A DNA stretch of 64,000 bases from positions 186,001 to 250,000 of the forward strand of contig CACXPG010000001.1 in NCBI GenBank assembly GCA_902769525.1. Reading direction: 5' to 3'. The notes under the pieces were generated by a model that did not search any database, was not told the DNA's origin, and saw only the letters and a list, made by a program, of their open reading frames with translations. This DNA comes from an uncultured Bacteroidia bacterium (GTDB lineage Bacteria; Bacteroidota; Bacteroidia; Bacteroidales; UBA932). Position 1 is the stretch's first letter, and each line of letters begins with the position of its first letter. Positions 44,741-53,185 of the stretch are shown piece by piece. Position numbers and translations under genes: made by a program.

Positions 44741-45860
44741 TGCCCTTGTACTTTAGCCAAAGTGCAAAGAATTTGTCATAAGGAGAATACGCGCCCTTTT
44801 CGTATGTTATGAAATCTCTGTCCAGAAGACCTTTTATGGCTGAGGAAACACTGCTTGCTGAAGGGAGTTTATGCCTTTTCAAGAATCGGATTCCCGTAAC
44901 TTCCTTTGCACTTCCGTCCCTGGCAATAGCCAAGAATACATCTTCTTGTTTATCCGGCATTTGATACAGCAAGGCCTCGTATGTGTCTGAAGACAATTTC
45001 AAAATGAACTCAATGGCTTCGTCAACCATTGAAACGGTACAGGTTCCACCGTTTTCAGTTCTGGAAAACAGTATGTTCAAGATCCGGTGCATATAGCTGG
45101 TGACACCTGAAAACCTCTCATAAATATCCGAAACAACGTTCCTTTCCAGGTGTTTTCCGTTCTCTTCAAATTTCTTTGCCGCAAAATCTGTATAGACTTT
45201 CAGGTCAAGGGGATGAAGATTGATAATTGTCACCGACTGGTAGAACGGTCTGGACGGAGATGTGAAGATGCCGTTCATAAGATGCCTCTGTGAGCCGGAA
45301 AAGATGAAATGAGCGTTTGTGCATCGCTGGACGTATGTCCTTAGGGTTGCTTCTATAGTCTGGTCTGAGTATTTTGTGATTTGCTGGAATTCATCTATAG
45401 CCACAAGGCAAGGCTTGTCTGCTTTGTTGAAGTATTCAAAAATCTCGTCAAGAGTTATTGACGGATTCTCCAGGGTTCCAAGACCTACACCCCAAACCGG
45501 ATTTCCGTTGTTGTCAAATGTTATCTCGGATCTCAGCGATGAAAGAATGTCCAAAAACTTTTTCCAGACAGGCTTTCCCTTTGGCCTAAGTTCATCCACT
45601 ACAGCCTTCCCCAGCAGATTCACAAAGTCGCTGAGATTCTTGGTTGCATAAATATCCACAACAAAACAATGATAGTTTTTCTTAATTTCCTTGTTGTCAA
45701 AAACGTGGTATATCAAGTCTGTTTTGCCGAGCCTGCGGGGAGAAATCAGTGCAATATTATTCTCGTTGAGCAACAAGTTTTGCATTATCTCGGTTTCTTC
45801 CTTGCGGTCACAAAAATATTGTTTCCCGGCATAACCATTTGTCACAAAAGGATTTCTCAT
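44733..45860 (-). CDS. AAA ATPase, archaeal-type ATPase family (PF01637-like)
   Basis: 375 aa from ATG 45860, which matches the family N-terminus MRNPFVTNGYAGKQYFCDRKEE. The Walker A segment is ISPRRLGKTDLI (residues 39-50) and Walker B PCLVAIDEFQQI. TNAHFIFSGSQRHLMNGIF is the sensor region and the C-terminus (KEVTGIRFLKRHKLPSASSVSSAIKGLLDRDFI) is a winged helix. An accessory-type gene of unknown function. Nested palindromes directly upstream suggest autoregulation. The reading frame extends to 45899, but that would overlap more of the control region. Confidence 0.88.
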   Translation of the reverse strand: MRNPFVTNGYAGKQYFCDRKEETEIMQNLLLNENNIALISPRRLGKTDLIYHVFDNKEIKKNYHCFVVDIYATKNLSDFVNLLGKAVVDELRPKGKPVWKKFLDILSSLRSEITFDNNGNPVWGVGLGTLENPSITLDEIFEYFNKADKPCLVAIDEFQQITKYSDQTIEATLRTYVQRCTNAHFIFSGSQRHLMNGIFTSPSRPFYQSVTIINLHPLDLKVYTDFAAKKFEENGKHLERNVVSDIYERFSGVTSYMHRILNILFSRTENGGTCTVSMVDEAIEFILKLSSDTYEALLYQMPDKQEDVFLAIARDGSAKEVTGIRFLKRHKLPSASSVSSAIKGLLDRDFITYEKGAYSPYDKFFALWLKYKGII

Positions 45861-45911
45861 ATATCTTCCATTTTCCGCAAATGTATAAAAAATTCTCATT
45901 ACTAAAAAATA

Positions 45912-45958
45912 ATTATCATAAAATGATTATCACTTTTTGATAATCATAAAATGATAAT
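45912..45958. promoter_or_regulatory. Two near-identical palindromes upstream of the AAA ATPase gene
   Basis: ATTATCATAAAATGATTAT (45912-45930) and ATAATCATAAAATGATAAT (45940-45958) are each imperfect palindromes, spaced 28 bp start to start. They are placed between the AAA ATPase gene and the divergent secreted-protein gene, as expected for an operator pair. Confidence 0.6.
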
Positions 45959-46014
45959 GTCTTTTGAGAGACAGGCCCGGTGTTGAAGGAGTTTACGGAA
46001 TCTGTTCAAAACAT

Positions 46015-46022
46015 TATCTTTG
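46015..46022 (+). promoter_or_regulatory. -7 box for the 323-aa secreted protein
   Basis: TATCTTTG, a perfect TAnnTTTG, ends 24 bp before ATG 46047. Confidence 0.6.
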
Positions 46023-46046
46023 TTAATAGTATTGAACTGATATGAT

Positions 46047-47018
46047 ATGAAAAATTTATTGTTGGCGGTTGCCGTAGCGGGCCTGGCGCTTTTGCCGCAA
46101 GGCCTTTCCGCACAGAAGAAGGCGAAGATTGACAAGAGGGCGGGGTATATGGAAGTGCCGTGGTTCCAGACTCATAACGATGAAAGCGTTGCCCTGACCG
46201 GACACGAGTTCATTCAGAAAGTCCAGGATATGGGCTTCTGGGATATGGAGGAACAGACCGTTGCCCAGATTCTGGCCGGCAACGTGCCTTCCGCTCTGAA
46301 GAAGTTCCGCAAGATTACATACACAGTAACTATTCGCCATCGATATCAAAGTTATACTCTTGAAGGTTTCCCGGATGGCCCCGTGAAAAACGAAACGCAT
46401 AAGTATAAAGTTGAGATGTGGGTGCTCCCCGACTATCTGGCGGTGGGCAACGACCAGGATTTCGTACGTATGCCGATGGGGCCTCTGGCAGCCCAGAGAG
46501 TGGCCGACAGCCTGTACTGCAGCCTGCCGACGACTTTCCTTTCGGACAGGATAAACGAAGTGTCTGAAGGCAGAATCGAGATCTTCCCGTTCCGTCCGGT
46601 GGGAGACAGGAATATGAAACCGCTGTGCTTTGAAGACAGCAACAACGCCATCAACGCCCTGATGAGGTCAAAAGGGCTCAAATTCGGGCAGTTCGTCTCC
46701 GGACTGAAGAAAGACGTCGTCCTGACCACAAGACTCGAAAACGAGCCGGATTATTATCGCCACGTGGCAATCTACGGATGGTTTCACCCGGACGGACATC
46801 CTCAGCAGCCGCTGTTTATCCGCCACGGCAACTTCTACTCGGACTACAGCCACGGAATCCGCCTGATTTACCGCACCATCAAGATCGACGGAAAGGAATA
46901 CGACCTGAGAGCCGTTCTGGAAGACCCGTTCCTGTTCCGCCTGGTCAGCAAGGAAGACGTGCCGTTCAAGCGCGCCTCCTACGACTGGCAGAAGCCGTGG
47001 CATTTCAAAGGCAGGTAA
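46047..47018 (+). CDS. Secreted protein of unknown function
   Basis: 323 aa. The signal peptide ends at about SAQ (residue 23). It reads like an uncharacterised secreted hydrolase-like family: HNDESVALTGHEFIQKVQ, WVLPDYLAVGNDQDFVRMPM, YGWFHPDGHPQQPLFIRHGN and FYSDYSHGIRLIYRT, where conserved His, Asp and Tyr could form an active site. I know this Y-x-D-YSHGIRL pattern from uncharacterised bacterial proteins but cannot name a reaction. Transcribed away from the AAA ATPase gene and followed by 509 bp without a gene. Confidence 0.75.
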   Translation: MKNLLLAVAVAGLALLPQGLSAQKKAKIDKRAGYMEVPWFQTHNDESVALTGHEFIQKVQDMGFWDMEEQTVAQILAGNVPSALKKFRKITYTVTIRHRYQSYTLEGFPDGPVKNETHKYKVEMWVLPDYLAVGNDQDFVRMPMGPLAAQRVADSLYCSLPTTFLSDRINEVSEGRIEIFPFRPVGDRNMKPLCFEDSNNAINALMRSKGLKFGQFVSGLKKDVVLTTRLENEPDYYRHVAIYGWFHPDGHPQQPLFIRHGNFYSDYSHGIRLIYRTIKIDGKEYDLRAVLEDPFLFRLVSKEDVPFKRASYDWQKPWHFKGR

Positions 47019-47073
47019 GAAGAATCTTCAAAGGCAGATAAAACGTCTGATTCTCTAAAGTGTCCCCAAAAAT

Positions 47074-47160
47074 GCGCCTGACTTCTCTATTTCGGCGAGG
47101 TCGGGAGCAAAAATGCCCCAAAATGTTCCCAACCTCTCTTTTCTAGCGAGGTTAGGAGCA
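47074..47160. repeat. REP B pair, copy 1 (upstream of RAYT2)
   Basis: Two hairpin units in direct orientation, each ending GCGAGGT-n-n-GGAGCA, separated by AAAATGCCCCAAAATG. The second unit has stem AACCTC/GAGGTT. About 87 bp, repeated nearly identically at 48391-48478 on the other side of RAYT2. Confidence 0.9.
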
Positions 47161-47359
47161 ACATCCTTATTTTTAATTGGTTCTGATGTTTCAAAAAGAC
47201 AAATCTTTATTAAATTTGAAGTCCAGCAAGTAGTCTTTGCCTAAAAGGGCGGTCTAATGGGGAGGTGGACATATGTGAGAAGAGGAAAGTGTGTGAAATG
47301 GATGAAGGAAAGAGCGTGAAAACGGGTGTGGGAGAGAGAAGGGGTCGGATGGTAGGGAT

Positions 47360-47470
47360 GAGAGAGAAGAAGTTGGATGCGGCGGAGGGAGAAGAAGTTG
47401 GAAGAGGTGGAGGGAGAAGTAGTTGGAAGCGGCGGAGAGAGAAGAAGTTGGAAGAGGTGGAGGGAGAGAA
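47360..47470. repeat. 25-bp purine-rich tandem array
   Basis: Four units with a common AGTTGGA core at 47371, 47396, 47421 and 47446, exactly 25 bp apart; the rest is GAGA/GGAG-type purine sequence with single-base variation. Confidence 0.88.
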
Positions 47471-47527
47471 GAGGTTTGAGGGGTTGGGTTTGGAGATTTG
47501 AAGATGGACTTTTAAGGAGTAAAGACT

Positions 47528-48382
47528 ATGGAGAATTATTTTTGGCTTGTGTCTTCGGAACGTCTTAAAGACAAGCTGTGGTTTCGGGATGAGGAAGATT
47601 TCAAGGCTGGTATGAATTTGGTGGCGGTGGGGGCCGCTTTGAAAGAATGTGATGTGATGGCATTTGTTCTGATGTCAAACCACGTGCACTTTATCTTGGC
47701 TGGAGAAAGAGACTCCGCGATTCTTTTTCTAAACCGTCTTAAAACAAGATACTCGCGATACTTCCAGAAAAAATACGGGGTTTCCGCTCTTCTCAGGAAA
47801 AACTGCGTAGATTTCAGAAGTGTTCATATCGGTGACGAATCTTTCGAGAGGGCTTTGGCATATGTGCAGATGAACAGTGTTGCAGCAAATATATGTCTTC
47901 ACCCTTCTGCATACCCGTGGGGTACGGGAGACACTTTTTTCAGGCAGTACGCCCCTAAGGGCATAAGGGTAGGAGAGATGACGGCACGCTCCCTGGTCAG
48001 AACGCTTCACAGCAAAGTTCCTCTACCGGAAGAATATATCGTTGATGAAAAAGGGTTTATCAATCCATATTCGTATGTACACGTCAAGTTTGTCGAATCT
48101 GTCTTTCGCACACCTAACAGAATGAATTATTTCCTTCATGTCTCTTCCAAAGCCAAACATTTGAATGAAGGTCCTTCGTTTACCGATCAGCTACTGGTCA
48201 CCGCCATACATGACCTCTCGGTCTCTCTTTTCAAAAAGAGTGGTTTTTCAGAACTCGACGAGAAGCAGCGGGCAGAAATACTTAAACAACTGAAACGCCG
48301 TTTTTCCTCAGATCCGAATCAACTTTCAAGGGTTACGGGCCTTAAATACGAGACCGTTTGCAATCTTTTGGATATGCCTTGA
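47528..48382 (+). CDS. REP-associated tyrosine transposase 2 (RAYT)
   Basis: 284 aa, an HUH nuclease of the RAYT type but of a different clade from RAYT1. VLMSNHVHFIL gives HxH at His52 and His54. ALAYVQMNSVAANICLHPSAYPWGTG carries Tyr112 at the catalytic helix position and the Y-x-x-M-N-x-V-A-A pattern, followed by the PWSS-like PWGT. The C-terminal 90 residues (KRAEILKQLKRR, SRVTGLKYETVCNLL) look like a helix-turn-helix, absent in RAYT1. Direct-orientation REP B repeats stand on both sides (368 bp before, 8 bp after), different in sequence from the RAYT1 REPINs, as expected for an independent cognate pair. Confidence 0.88.
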   Translation: MENYFWLVSSERLKDKLWFRDEEDFKAGMNLVAVGAALKECDVMAFVLMSNHVHFILAGERDSAILFLNRLKTRYSRYFQKKYGVSALLRKNCVDFRSVHIGDESFERALAYVQMNSVAANICLHPSAYPWGTGDTFFRQYAPKGIRVGEMTARSLVRTLHSKVPLPEEYIVDEKGFINPYSYVHVKFVESVFRTPNRMNYFLHVSSKAKHLNEGPSFTDQLLVTAIHDLSVSLFKKSGFSELDEKQRAEILKQLKRRFSSDPNQLSRVTGLKYETVCNLLDMP

Positions 48383-48390
48383 CAATGAAT

Positions 48391-48478
48391 GCGCCCAACT
48401 TCTCTTTTTCGGCGAGGTTAGGAGCAAAAATGCCCCAAAATGTTCCCAACCTATCTTCCTCAGCGAGGTTAGGAGCAG
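48391..48478. repeat. REP B pair, copy 2 (downstream of RAYT2)
   Basis: The same two-unit structure as 47074-47160, in the same orientation, with few mismatches (for example CTCTTTTTCGGCGAGGTTAGGAGC). It begins 8 bp after the RAYT2 stop. Confidence 0.9.
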
Positions 48479-48573
48479 CGACGGGGAATAGAATGGTATA
48501 TGTGTGGGTTGTATAGACCCAGGGAGTCTTGCGTGGACCCTGGGCCGCAACGGTTTAATTTTCAACGATATAC

Positions 48574-48607
48574 AAAAAGCACCCCCTTGTTTCCAGGGAG
48601 TGCTTTT
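48574..48607. terminator. Intrinsic terminator of the C25/TonB operon
   Basis: AAAAAGCACCCCCT and AGGGAGTGCTTTT form a stem around TGTTTCC, with T-runs outside on both strands. It is 55 bp after the last stop of the minus-strand operon and is homologous to the terminator after groEL. Confidence 0.85.
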
Positions 48608-48655
48608 AGCATCTTGCTGAAGTTCAGCGCATTGCGGAGCACCATAGCCCCGTGC
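48608..48655. repeat. Decayed REPIN-like arm (variant A')
   Basis: ACCATAGCCCC occurs 33 bp after the terminator hairpin, exactly as in the groEL element at 13187. The left arm GGGCTATGGT is not recognisable here, so the element is half decayed. Confidence 0.6.
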
Positions 48656-48662
48656 CGCCCCG

Positions 48663-50936
48663 CTACTTCAGGCGGTTGATGGTCTGTTCAATCTCCGCAC
48701 GGAGTTCAGGCTCGAGGTCTGAGTTCTCGGCGAGGATCTTCTGGCAGCCATCGATGATCTCTTGCTTCCTGTAGGAATAGATGTACCATCCGAGGGCCTC
48801 AGCCATGTTAAGGCGGATTTCAAGGGAGTTGTCCTTGTCTGTGAGCATCTCCAGGAACTCAGGAATAGACTCGTGGAGGTTGCGGTTTCTGGTCATACGA
48901 ATGTCAGCAACTCTAACCTTATCCTTGCCGTTCTTGTCGAGGATGGACTCGACGGTCTTCAGGTATTTCTTTTCGCTTGAGTTTATAGAGGTTTCAACCT
49001 CCTTGACAACCTCATCATTGTTGAGGTATGTCATAGTCGGCTTAACTTTCTCAAACGCTTCCCTGAGAGCCTGGTGCTTTATGTTAAGGAAGTTGGTTGA
49101 GATGTTGTAGTTGACTCTCTTTGCCTCCGGATAGTTTACGAACACATCCAGCATGGTTTCAAACACTCTAGGGTCTCCGTTCCTTGAGCAAAGATCTGCT
49201 GCACGGCGCCTTACAACTTCATAGCGATCTTTCAGGCCGAGTTTGATGGCCTCTACAAAGGTGTCATTGTCCATGCGGGAGAGAAGAGTCAGGCACTCCA
49301 TTCTTACGGTTCCGAACTTGGAGTCTTTCATCTTCTCCAGAATCTCTGTTGAAGAAATCTGGTTCAGGTCTCTGAGCATGCGAAGAGCCACGTTCTGGAC
49401 TGCAGGATAAGGGCTGTCGAGCTGGCTTCTCCAGAAGGCGCCATTGTTGCGGTTGGCGGCGATAACGCCTCTGAATTCAGTGTCGGCCCCGCTGGCAAAG
49501 TGGAAGGTAGGGTCGCCGATAAGATGACCCTCCAAGGTAGGAACAAGGCGGTTGTACTCGCCGATCCTGGCTCCCAGGGAGATGATTCCCACGCACTCGT
49601 AGGTCCACTTGTCCTGGAGAACGTTCACGGTGTTGCCCTGGCAGACTATGGTTCTTCCGTTTCCGAAGATGTAGTAGCCGCTGATGTTGCCCTTGCGGTG
49701 GAACGATCCGTTGTAGCAGGCGTTGAACATCACGAAGTAAGGCTGAGGATTGAAGCCCTTGAGGTCTTTCAGGTCGATGATGATGAGCCTTCTGTCTTCC
49801 TTGGACTTCTCGGCGGCGGCCTTTCTCTCTTCTGGAGTAAAGTTCCGGATTCTCCACCACTCGTCGAAGAACTTAGGAGTTACGTGGAAGTCTTTGCAGA
49901 GAGTGTCCTGAAGTCTCTTGGCGTACTCGGTAACTTCCTCGTCGCTCATTCCGGCTTTCTTCCTCTTGGCGGTTTCCTTGCTCATGATGTCGTATGGGCC
50001 AGAATCCCAGCCCCAGCCGTGGCGGTACTTCTCCGCATAGTCCGTAGGGGTCTCCTTGTTCGGAATCTCGGAGATGTGCTGCTTGTCGATGCTTCCGTGC
50101 TCGTTGAAGAAGATTGCGTCAACTTCCGGCCTCTGGAGCTCGTCGAACAGGCGGTACTTCATATAGTCCTCGTGACGGAAATTCAGCTGCTTGAGGTTGC
50201 GGGAAGAGTTCTTTACAAACTGGAAGTTTTCCTCCAGGGTGATGCTCTCGTCCATCCAGGTGATCAGACAGTCACTGTTGTAGCCGTGGCCGGCGAAGGT
50301 CACGATGTTGTCCAGTGTGTTCTGCATCTTGTGGGCCTCCACGCATTTCTCAAGGAAGGTTGCGATTGCCTCATACTTGTCCCCGCCCAGTTCTGCCGGA
50401 TACTTGATCCTGGCGGAATAGTAGGTAGGATTAAGATGCTGGGCGCAGTCGGTCTTCAGGTTGTAGTAGAAGAAGTCCGTGTCCACGCTGTCTCTTCCGA
50501 GATACTCGAAGTCGAGGTTGAGGTCATCGTAGAAGCGGTCGCTTCCCACGCTGGACTCGTTGCGGTCAAACTTGTCCTCGTCCATCTTGAAGGCGGTGGT
50601 CATGTGCTGGGCGTTGCGCACCATTGCGACAGGAATGTCGCCGATGAGCACGATACCTTCCATGTTCTTTGCCTTCTTGTAGAGTTTCTTGAGCTCGTTC
50701 CTCAGCTGCATAGGGTTCTCCCAGTCGCCTCTGAGAATGTAAGTGGAAAGGCCGTCTGCCTGAGTTGCATCGCGATAATCATACACCTGTTTCTGGCAGG
50801 CGTTGAAGGTGGCGTTGTCGATGACGATAACGAAGGCGTTGCCCTTCTTTACGGTAGGCTTCTCGACCTTTATGTTCTGCCCCATCAGGGAAACGGTGAG
50901 GCAAACTGAAACTATTGCTAAAAATATCTTTTTCAT
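48663..50936 (-). CDS. C25 (gingipain-like) peptidase with HEAT-like repeats, second copy
   Basis: 757 aa. The signal peptide ends MGQ (about residue 20). The N-terminal two-thirds resemble caspase-fold peptidase family C25: LIGDIPVAMV, SDRFYDDLNLDFEYLG, the catalytic His in IFFNEHGS (near residue 279) and the catalytic Cys in VMFNACYNGSF (near 406). The C-terminal 250 residues are helical with repeated R-x-x-A-x-x-L-G/C-x-x-G-D units (RRRAADLCSRNGDPRVFE, RLNMAEALGW), a HEAT/ARM-type scaffold. No T9SS C-terminal domain is evident, so it is likely periplasmic or tethered by a partner. It is 10 bp downstream of a paralogue. Confidence 0.85.
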   Translation of the reverse strand: MKKIFLAIVSVCLTVSLMGQNIKVEKPTVKKGNAFVIVIDNATFNACQKQVYDYRDATQADGLSTYILRGDWENPMQLRNELKKLYKKAKNMEGIVLIGDIPVAMVRNAQHMTTAFKMDEDKFDRNESSVGSDRFYDDLNLDFEYLGRDSVDTDFFYYNLKTDCAQHLNPTYYSARIKYPAELGGDKYEAIATFLEKCVEAHKMQNTLDNIVTFAGHGYNSDCLITWMDESITLEENFQFVKNSSRNLKQLNFRHEDYMKYRLFDELQRPEVDAIFFNEHGSIDKQHISEIPNKETPTDYAEKYRHGWGWDSGPYDIMSKETAKRKKAGMSDEEVTEYAKRLQDTLCKDFHVTPKFFDEWWRIRNFTPEERKAAAEKSKEDRRLIIIDLKDLKGFNPQPYFVMFNACYNGSFHRKGNISGYYIFGNGRTIVCQGNTVNVLQDKWTYECVGIISLGARIGEYNRLVPTLEGHLIGDPTFHFASGADTEFRGVIAANRNNGAFWRSQLDSPYPAVQNVALRMLRDLNQISSTEILEKMKDSKFGTVRMECLTLLSRMDNDTFVEAIKLGLKDRYEVVRRRAADLCSRNGDPRVFETMLDVFVNYPEAKRVNYNISTNFLNIKHQALREAFEKVKPTMTYLNNDEVVKEVETSINSSEKKYLKTVESILDKNGKDKVRVADIRMTRNRNLHESIPEFLEMLTDKDNSLEIRLNMAEALGWYIYSYRKQEIIDGCQKILAENSDLEPELRAEIEQTINRLK

Positions 50937-50946
50937 ATCTGCCTCC

Positions 50947-53103
50947 TTATTTCTTTGATGTTAAACGGGTAACGGCGCCGGTCAGGGCAGGAATCATCTC
51001 CTTAGGAGTGTTGCTGTCCTTGAGAAGCTTGTTGCAGGAATCGATGATGTCCTGCTTGCGGTAAGAGAGTCTCCACCAGGCAAGGGATTCGGCCATAAGG
51101 GTGCGGATGAAAGTGTCATCCTCCGGATCTTCCATAACCTTCAGGCACTGGTCAAGGTTCTGGTGATAAGGACGGTTCCTCAGGAACTGGATGTAGGAAA
51201 CCCTGTAGCCGGACTTCTTGCTCTTGTCGGCAATGCTCTTGATGGACTCTGCTCCAGGATTCTCCTCGACAAGCTTCAGCAGGAATGCCCTGTCCTTGTC
51301 GGCATTGTAATAGTGGCGGTCCTGGAAGTAGTTGTTGATGGCGTCGGAAGCCTGGTTCTTGTCAAAGCAGAGCAGGGCCTGTGTACCCTGGAACACAACT
51401 CTTGTTGCGTGCACGTCGTTCACGTATGCGCCGACCAGATAAGGCAGGAACTGCTCGTCGCCGATCTGTCCCATGCGGGTGACGGCAATACGGCGGATGT
51501 ACTCGAAGCTGTCAGTTACGGCAAGCTTGAGAGCCTCGCGGTAGTTGTTGTCGGCGATTCTTTCCAGAAGCCTCAGGGAGTTGTACCTTACGATTGCGTA
51601 AGGAGACTCCTTGAACTTCTTCAGCAGAATGTCGGAAATGCCAGGATAATTGCCTTCGAACAGCTTTATCTCAGCCATGTTCTGAAGCTCAGGGTTAGGG
51701 TCGTTCAGACGGCCTGCCCAATAGTTGTTGTCCTTTATGGCGAGCACCTCGTTCAGGTTCTCGTCTGTCCTTTCGGCTGCGAAATGGAATGTAGGGTCGC
51801 CGATGATATGGCTCTCCAGGATGTTGATGTGCTGAGCCCAGAGACCTACCCTAACTCCGTTTCCGAGAAGGCCGAGAAGGTCGAACGCGCTCTTGTCCTG
51901 AAGAACGTTCACGCTGTTTGCGAAACCAACCACGCAGTTGCCTTTTGCCATTATGAACTTGCCGGCGATGAAGTCAGGATTGCGGTAGTCTCCGTTGTAG
52001 CAGGCGTCAAAGATGACCATCCTGGCGTTAGGGGCGATATCGTTGATCTCCTCGAGGATGATTCCTTCCTGAAGGTCAAGCAGGGAATCGGCGGCTATTG
52101 CCTTAGGGTCCTTGTAGTCTGCATACCAGGTGGAGTCAAGTCCCCACTCCTCGCAGATTTTCTTTGCGCGGTCCACATTCCTGCGGGCGATGGTGCGCAG
52201 ATAGTTGTGGAGATAGTCCGAAGGTTTCTGGTTTTCAGGAGCTCCGGAAAGATACATCCTGAACCAGTCTCCGTGCTCGTGGAACACCATAAAGTCCACA
52301 TCCGGACGGCGGAGTTCCTTGATCACGTAAGGCTTCATGTAGTCCTCCATGCTGTAGCGCAGATAGCGGGCCTCGCCTTCCTTCTTGAATACGTCCGGGA
52401 ACTGCTCGTTGACGATCTGCTGCTCGCCTCTCCAGGCCGTGATGGAATTGGAATATGATCCGTGGCCGGTGTAGGAAACAAACTGGTCGAACTTGTTGCC
52501 AGACTTGTGCTCCCTTACGGCTTTCTCCAGATAGGCGGCAATCTGCTTGCAGCCGCATCCGTTGCTCTTCTGGGCCTGGATTCTGCCGGAGTAGATGTCG
52601 CACTCGATGTAAGGAGTGCTGTCAGGAGCCAGTTCATAAAAGTGGTGCAGTCCCTTTGTGGAATCCGCGATCTTGTTGAACTTGAGGTCGAAGTCATCGT
52701 AGAAACGGTCTGAAGGCACGGCCACAACCTCGAGAGGGTTCTTTCTCTCGTCCATCTTGTAGGCAGATGTCATATACTGGGCCTTCATCACCATTGCAAT
52801 AGGTATATCGCCGATGAAAACAGTTCCTTCAAGGTTGTTCTCCCTGTAGAGTTTCTTGAGAATGTCCTTGACCTGCTCAGGGCTCTCCCAATCGGCGGAT
52901 ACGATGAATGTCGGAAGACCCTCGCTCTCGATTGTCTTCTTGTATTCGGCGATCTGCGGAGCGCACTTTTCAAGTGTGTGGTTGTCTACTATCACTGCAA
53001 ACGATGTCTTGCCCTTGACAGTTGGCGCCTCGATTGTCTGGGCGAAGGCTGTCAGGCAGCTGAACATCAGCACAAGTGCTATAGACATCAGTCTTTTTGT
53101 CAT
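50947..53103 (-). CDS. C25 (gingipain-like) peptidase with HEAT-like repeats, first copy
   Basis: 718 aa, clearly paralogous to the next gene. Signal peptide ends AFAQ. FIGDIPIAMVMKAQYMTSAYKMDE parallels LIGDIPVAMVRNAQHMTTAFKMDE of the second copy. Catalytic His in FMVFHEHGDW (near residue 273) and Cys in VIFDACYNGDY (near 367) are retained. C-terminal HEAT-like repeats include LRLLERIADNNYREAL and RRIAVTRMGQIGDE. Members with both His and Cys should be active proteases. The gene is 82 bp downstream of the DUF6850 gene, the only larger gap in this operon. Confidence 0.85.
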   Translation of the reverse strand: MTKRLMSIALVLMFSCLTAFAQTIEAPTVKGKTSFAVIVDNHTLEKCAPQIAEYKKTIESEGLPTFIVSADWESPEQVKDILKKLYRENNLEGTVFIGDIPIAMVMKAQYMTSAYKMDERKNPLEVVAVPSDRFYDDFDLKFNKIADSTKGLHHFYELAPDSTPYIECDIYSGRIQAQKSNGCGCKQIAAYLEKAVREHKSGNKFDQFVSYTGHGSYSNSITAWRGEQQIVNEQFPDVFKKEGEARYLRYSMEDYMKPYVIKELRRPDVDFMVFHEHGDWFRMYLSGAPENQKPSDYLHNYLRTIARRNVDRAKKICEEWGLDSTWYADYKDPKAIAADSLLDLQEGIILEEINDIAPNARMVIFDACYNGDYRNPDFIAGKFIMAKGNCVVGFANSVNVLQDKSAFDLLGLLGNGVRVGLWAQHINILESHIIGDPTFHFAAERTDENLNEVLAIKDNNYWAGRLNDPNPELQNMAEIKLFEGNYPGISDILLKKFKESPYAIVRYNSLRLLERIADNNYREALKLAVTDSFEYIRRIAVTRMGQIGDEQFLPYLVGAYVNDVHATRVVFQGTQALLCFDKNQASDAINNYFQDRHYYNADKDRAFLLKLVEENPGAESIKSIADKSKKSGYRVSYIQFLRNRPYHQNLDQCLKVMEDPEDDTFIRTLMAESLAWWRLSYRKQDIIDSCNKLLKDSNTPKEMIPALTGAVTRLTSKK

Positions 53104-53185
53104 TATGTTTCTCCTGTTTTAAACGTTAATAGTGAAAAAAGAGGGCCGGCCACAGGGGTCAGCCCTCCTTTTCAGGTTTGCGATA

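Larger units (their letters stand above)
47019..47527. other. Gene-free stretch: REP B copy 1 and purine tandem array
   Basis: Contains the left REP B pair (47074-47160) and a purine-only tract (about 47265-47515) with a 25-bp tandem array. The 63- and 78-aa frames in the tract are composition artefacts, since 25 is not a multiple of three. Confidence 0.8.

Noticed and set aside
47265-47568. 63- and 78-aa Lys/Glu-rich frames
   Set aside because: They are translations of a 25-bp purine repeat; period not divisible by three and no start context.
49500-50909. Open 469-aa frame antisense to a C25 gene
   Set aside because: Shadow of a strongly biased coding strand; low-complexity Val/Leu composition, no family resemblance, while the minus strand has catalytic motifs.
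51163-52458. Open 431-aa frame antisense to the other C25 gene
   Set aside because: Same reason: the real gene is on the minus strand with signal peptide, His and Cys motifs.
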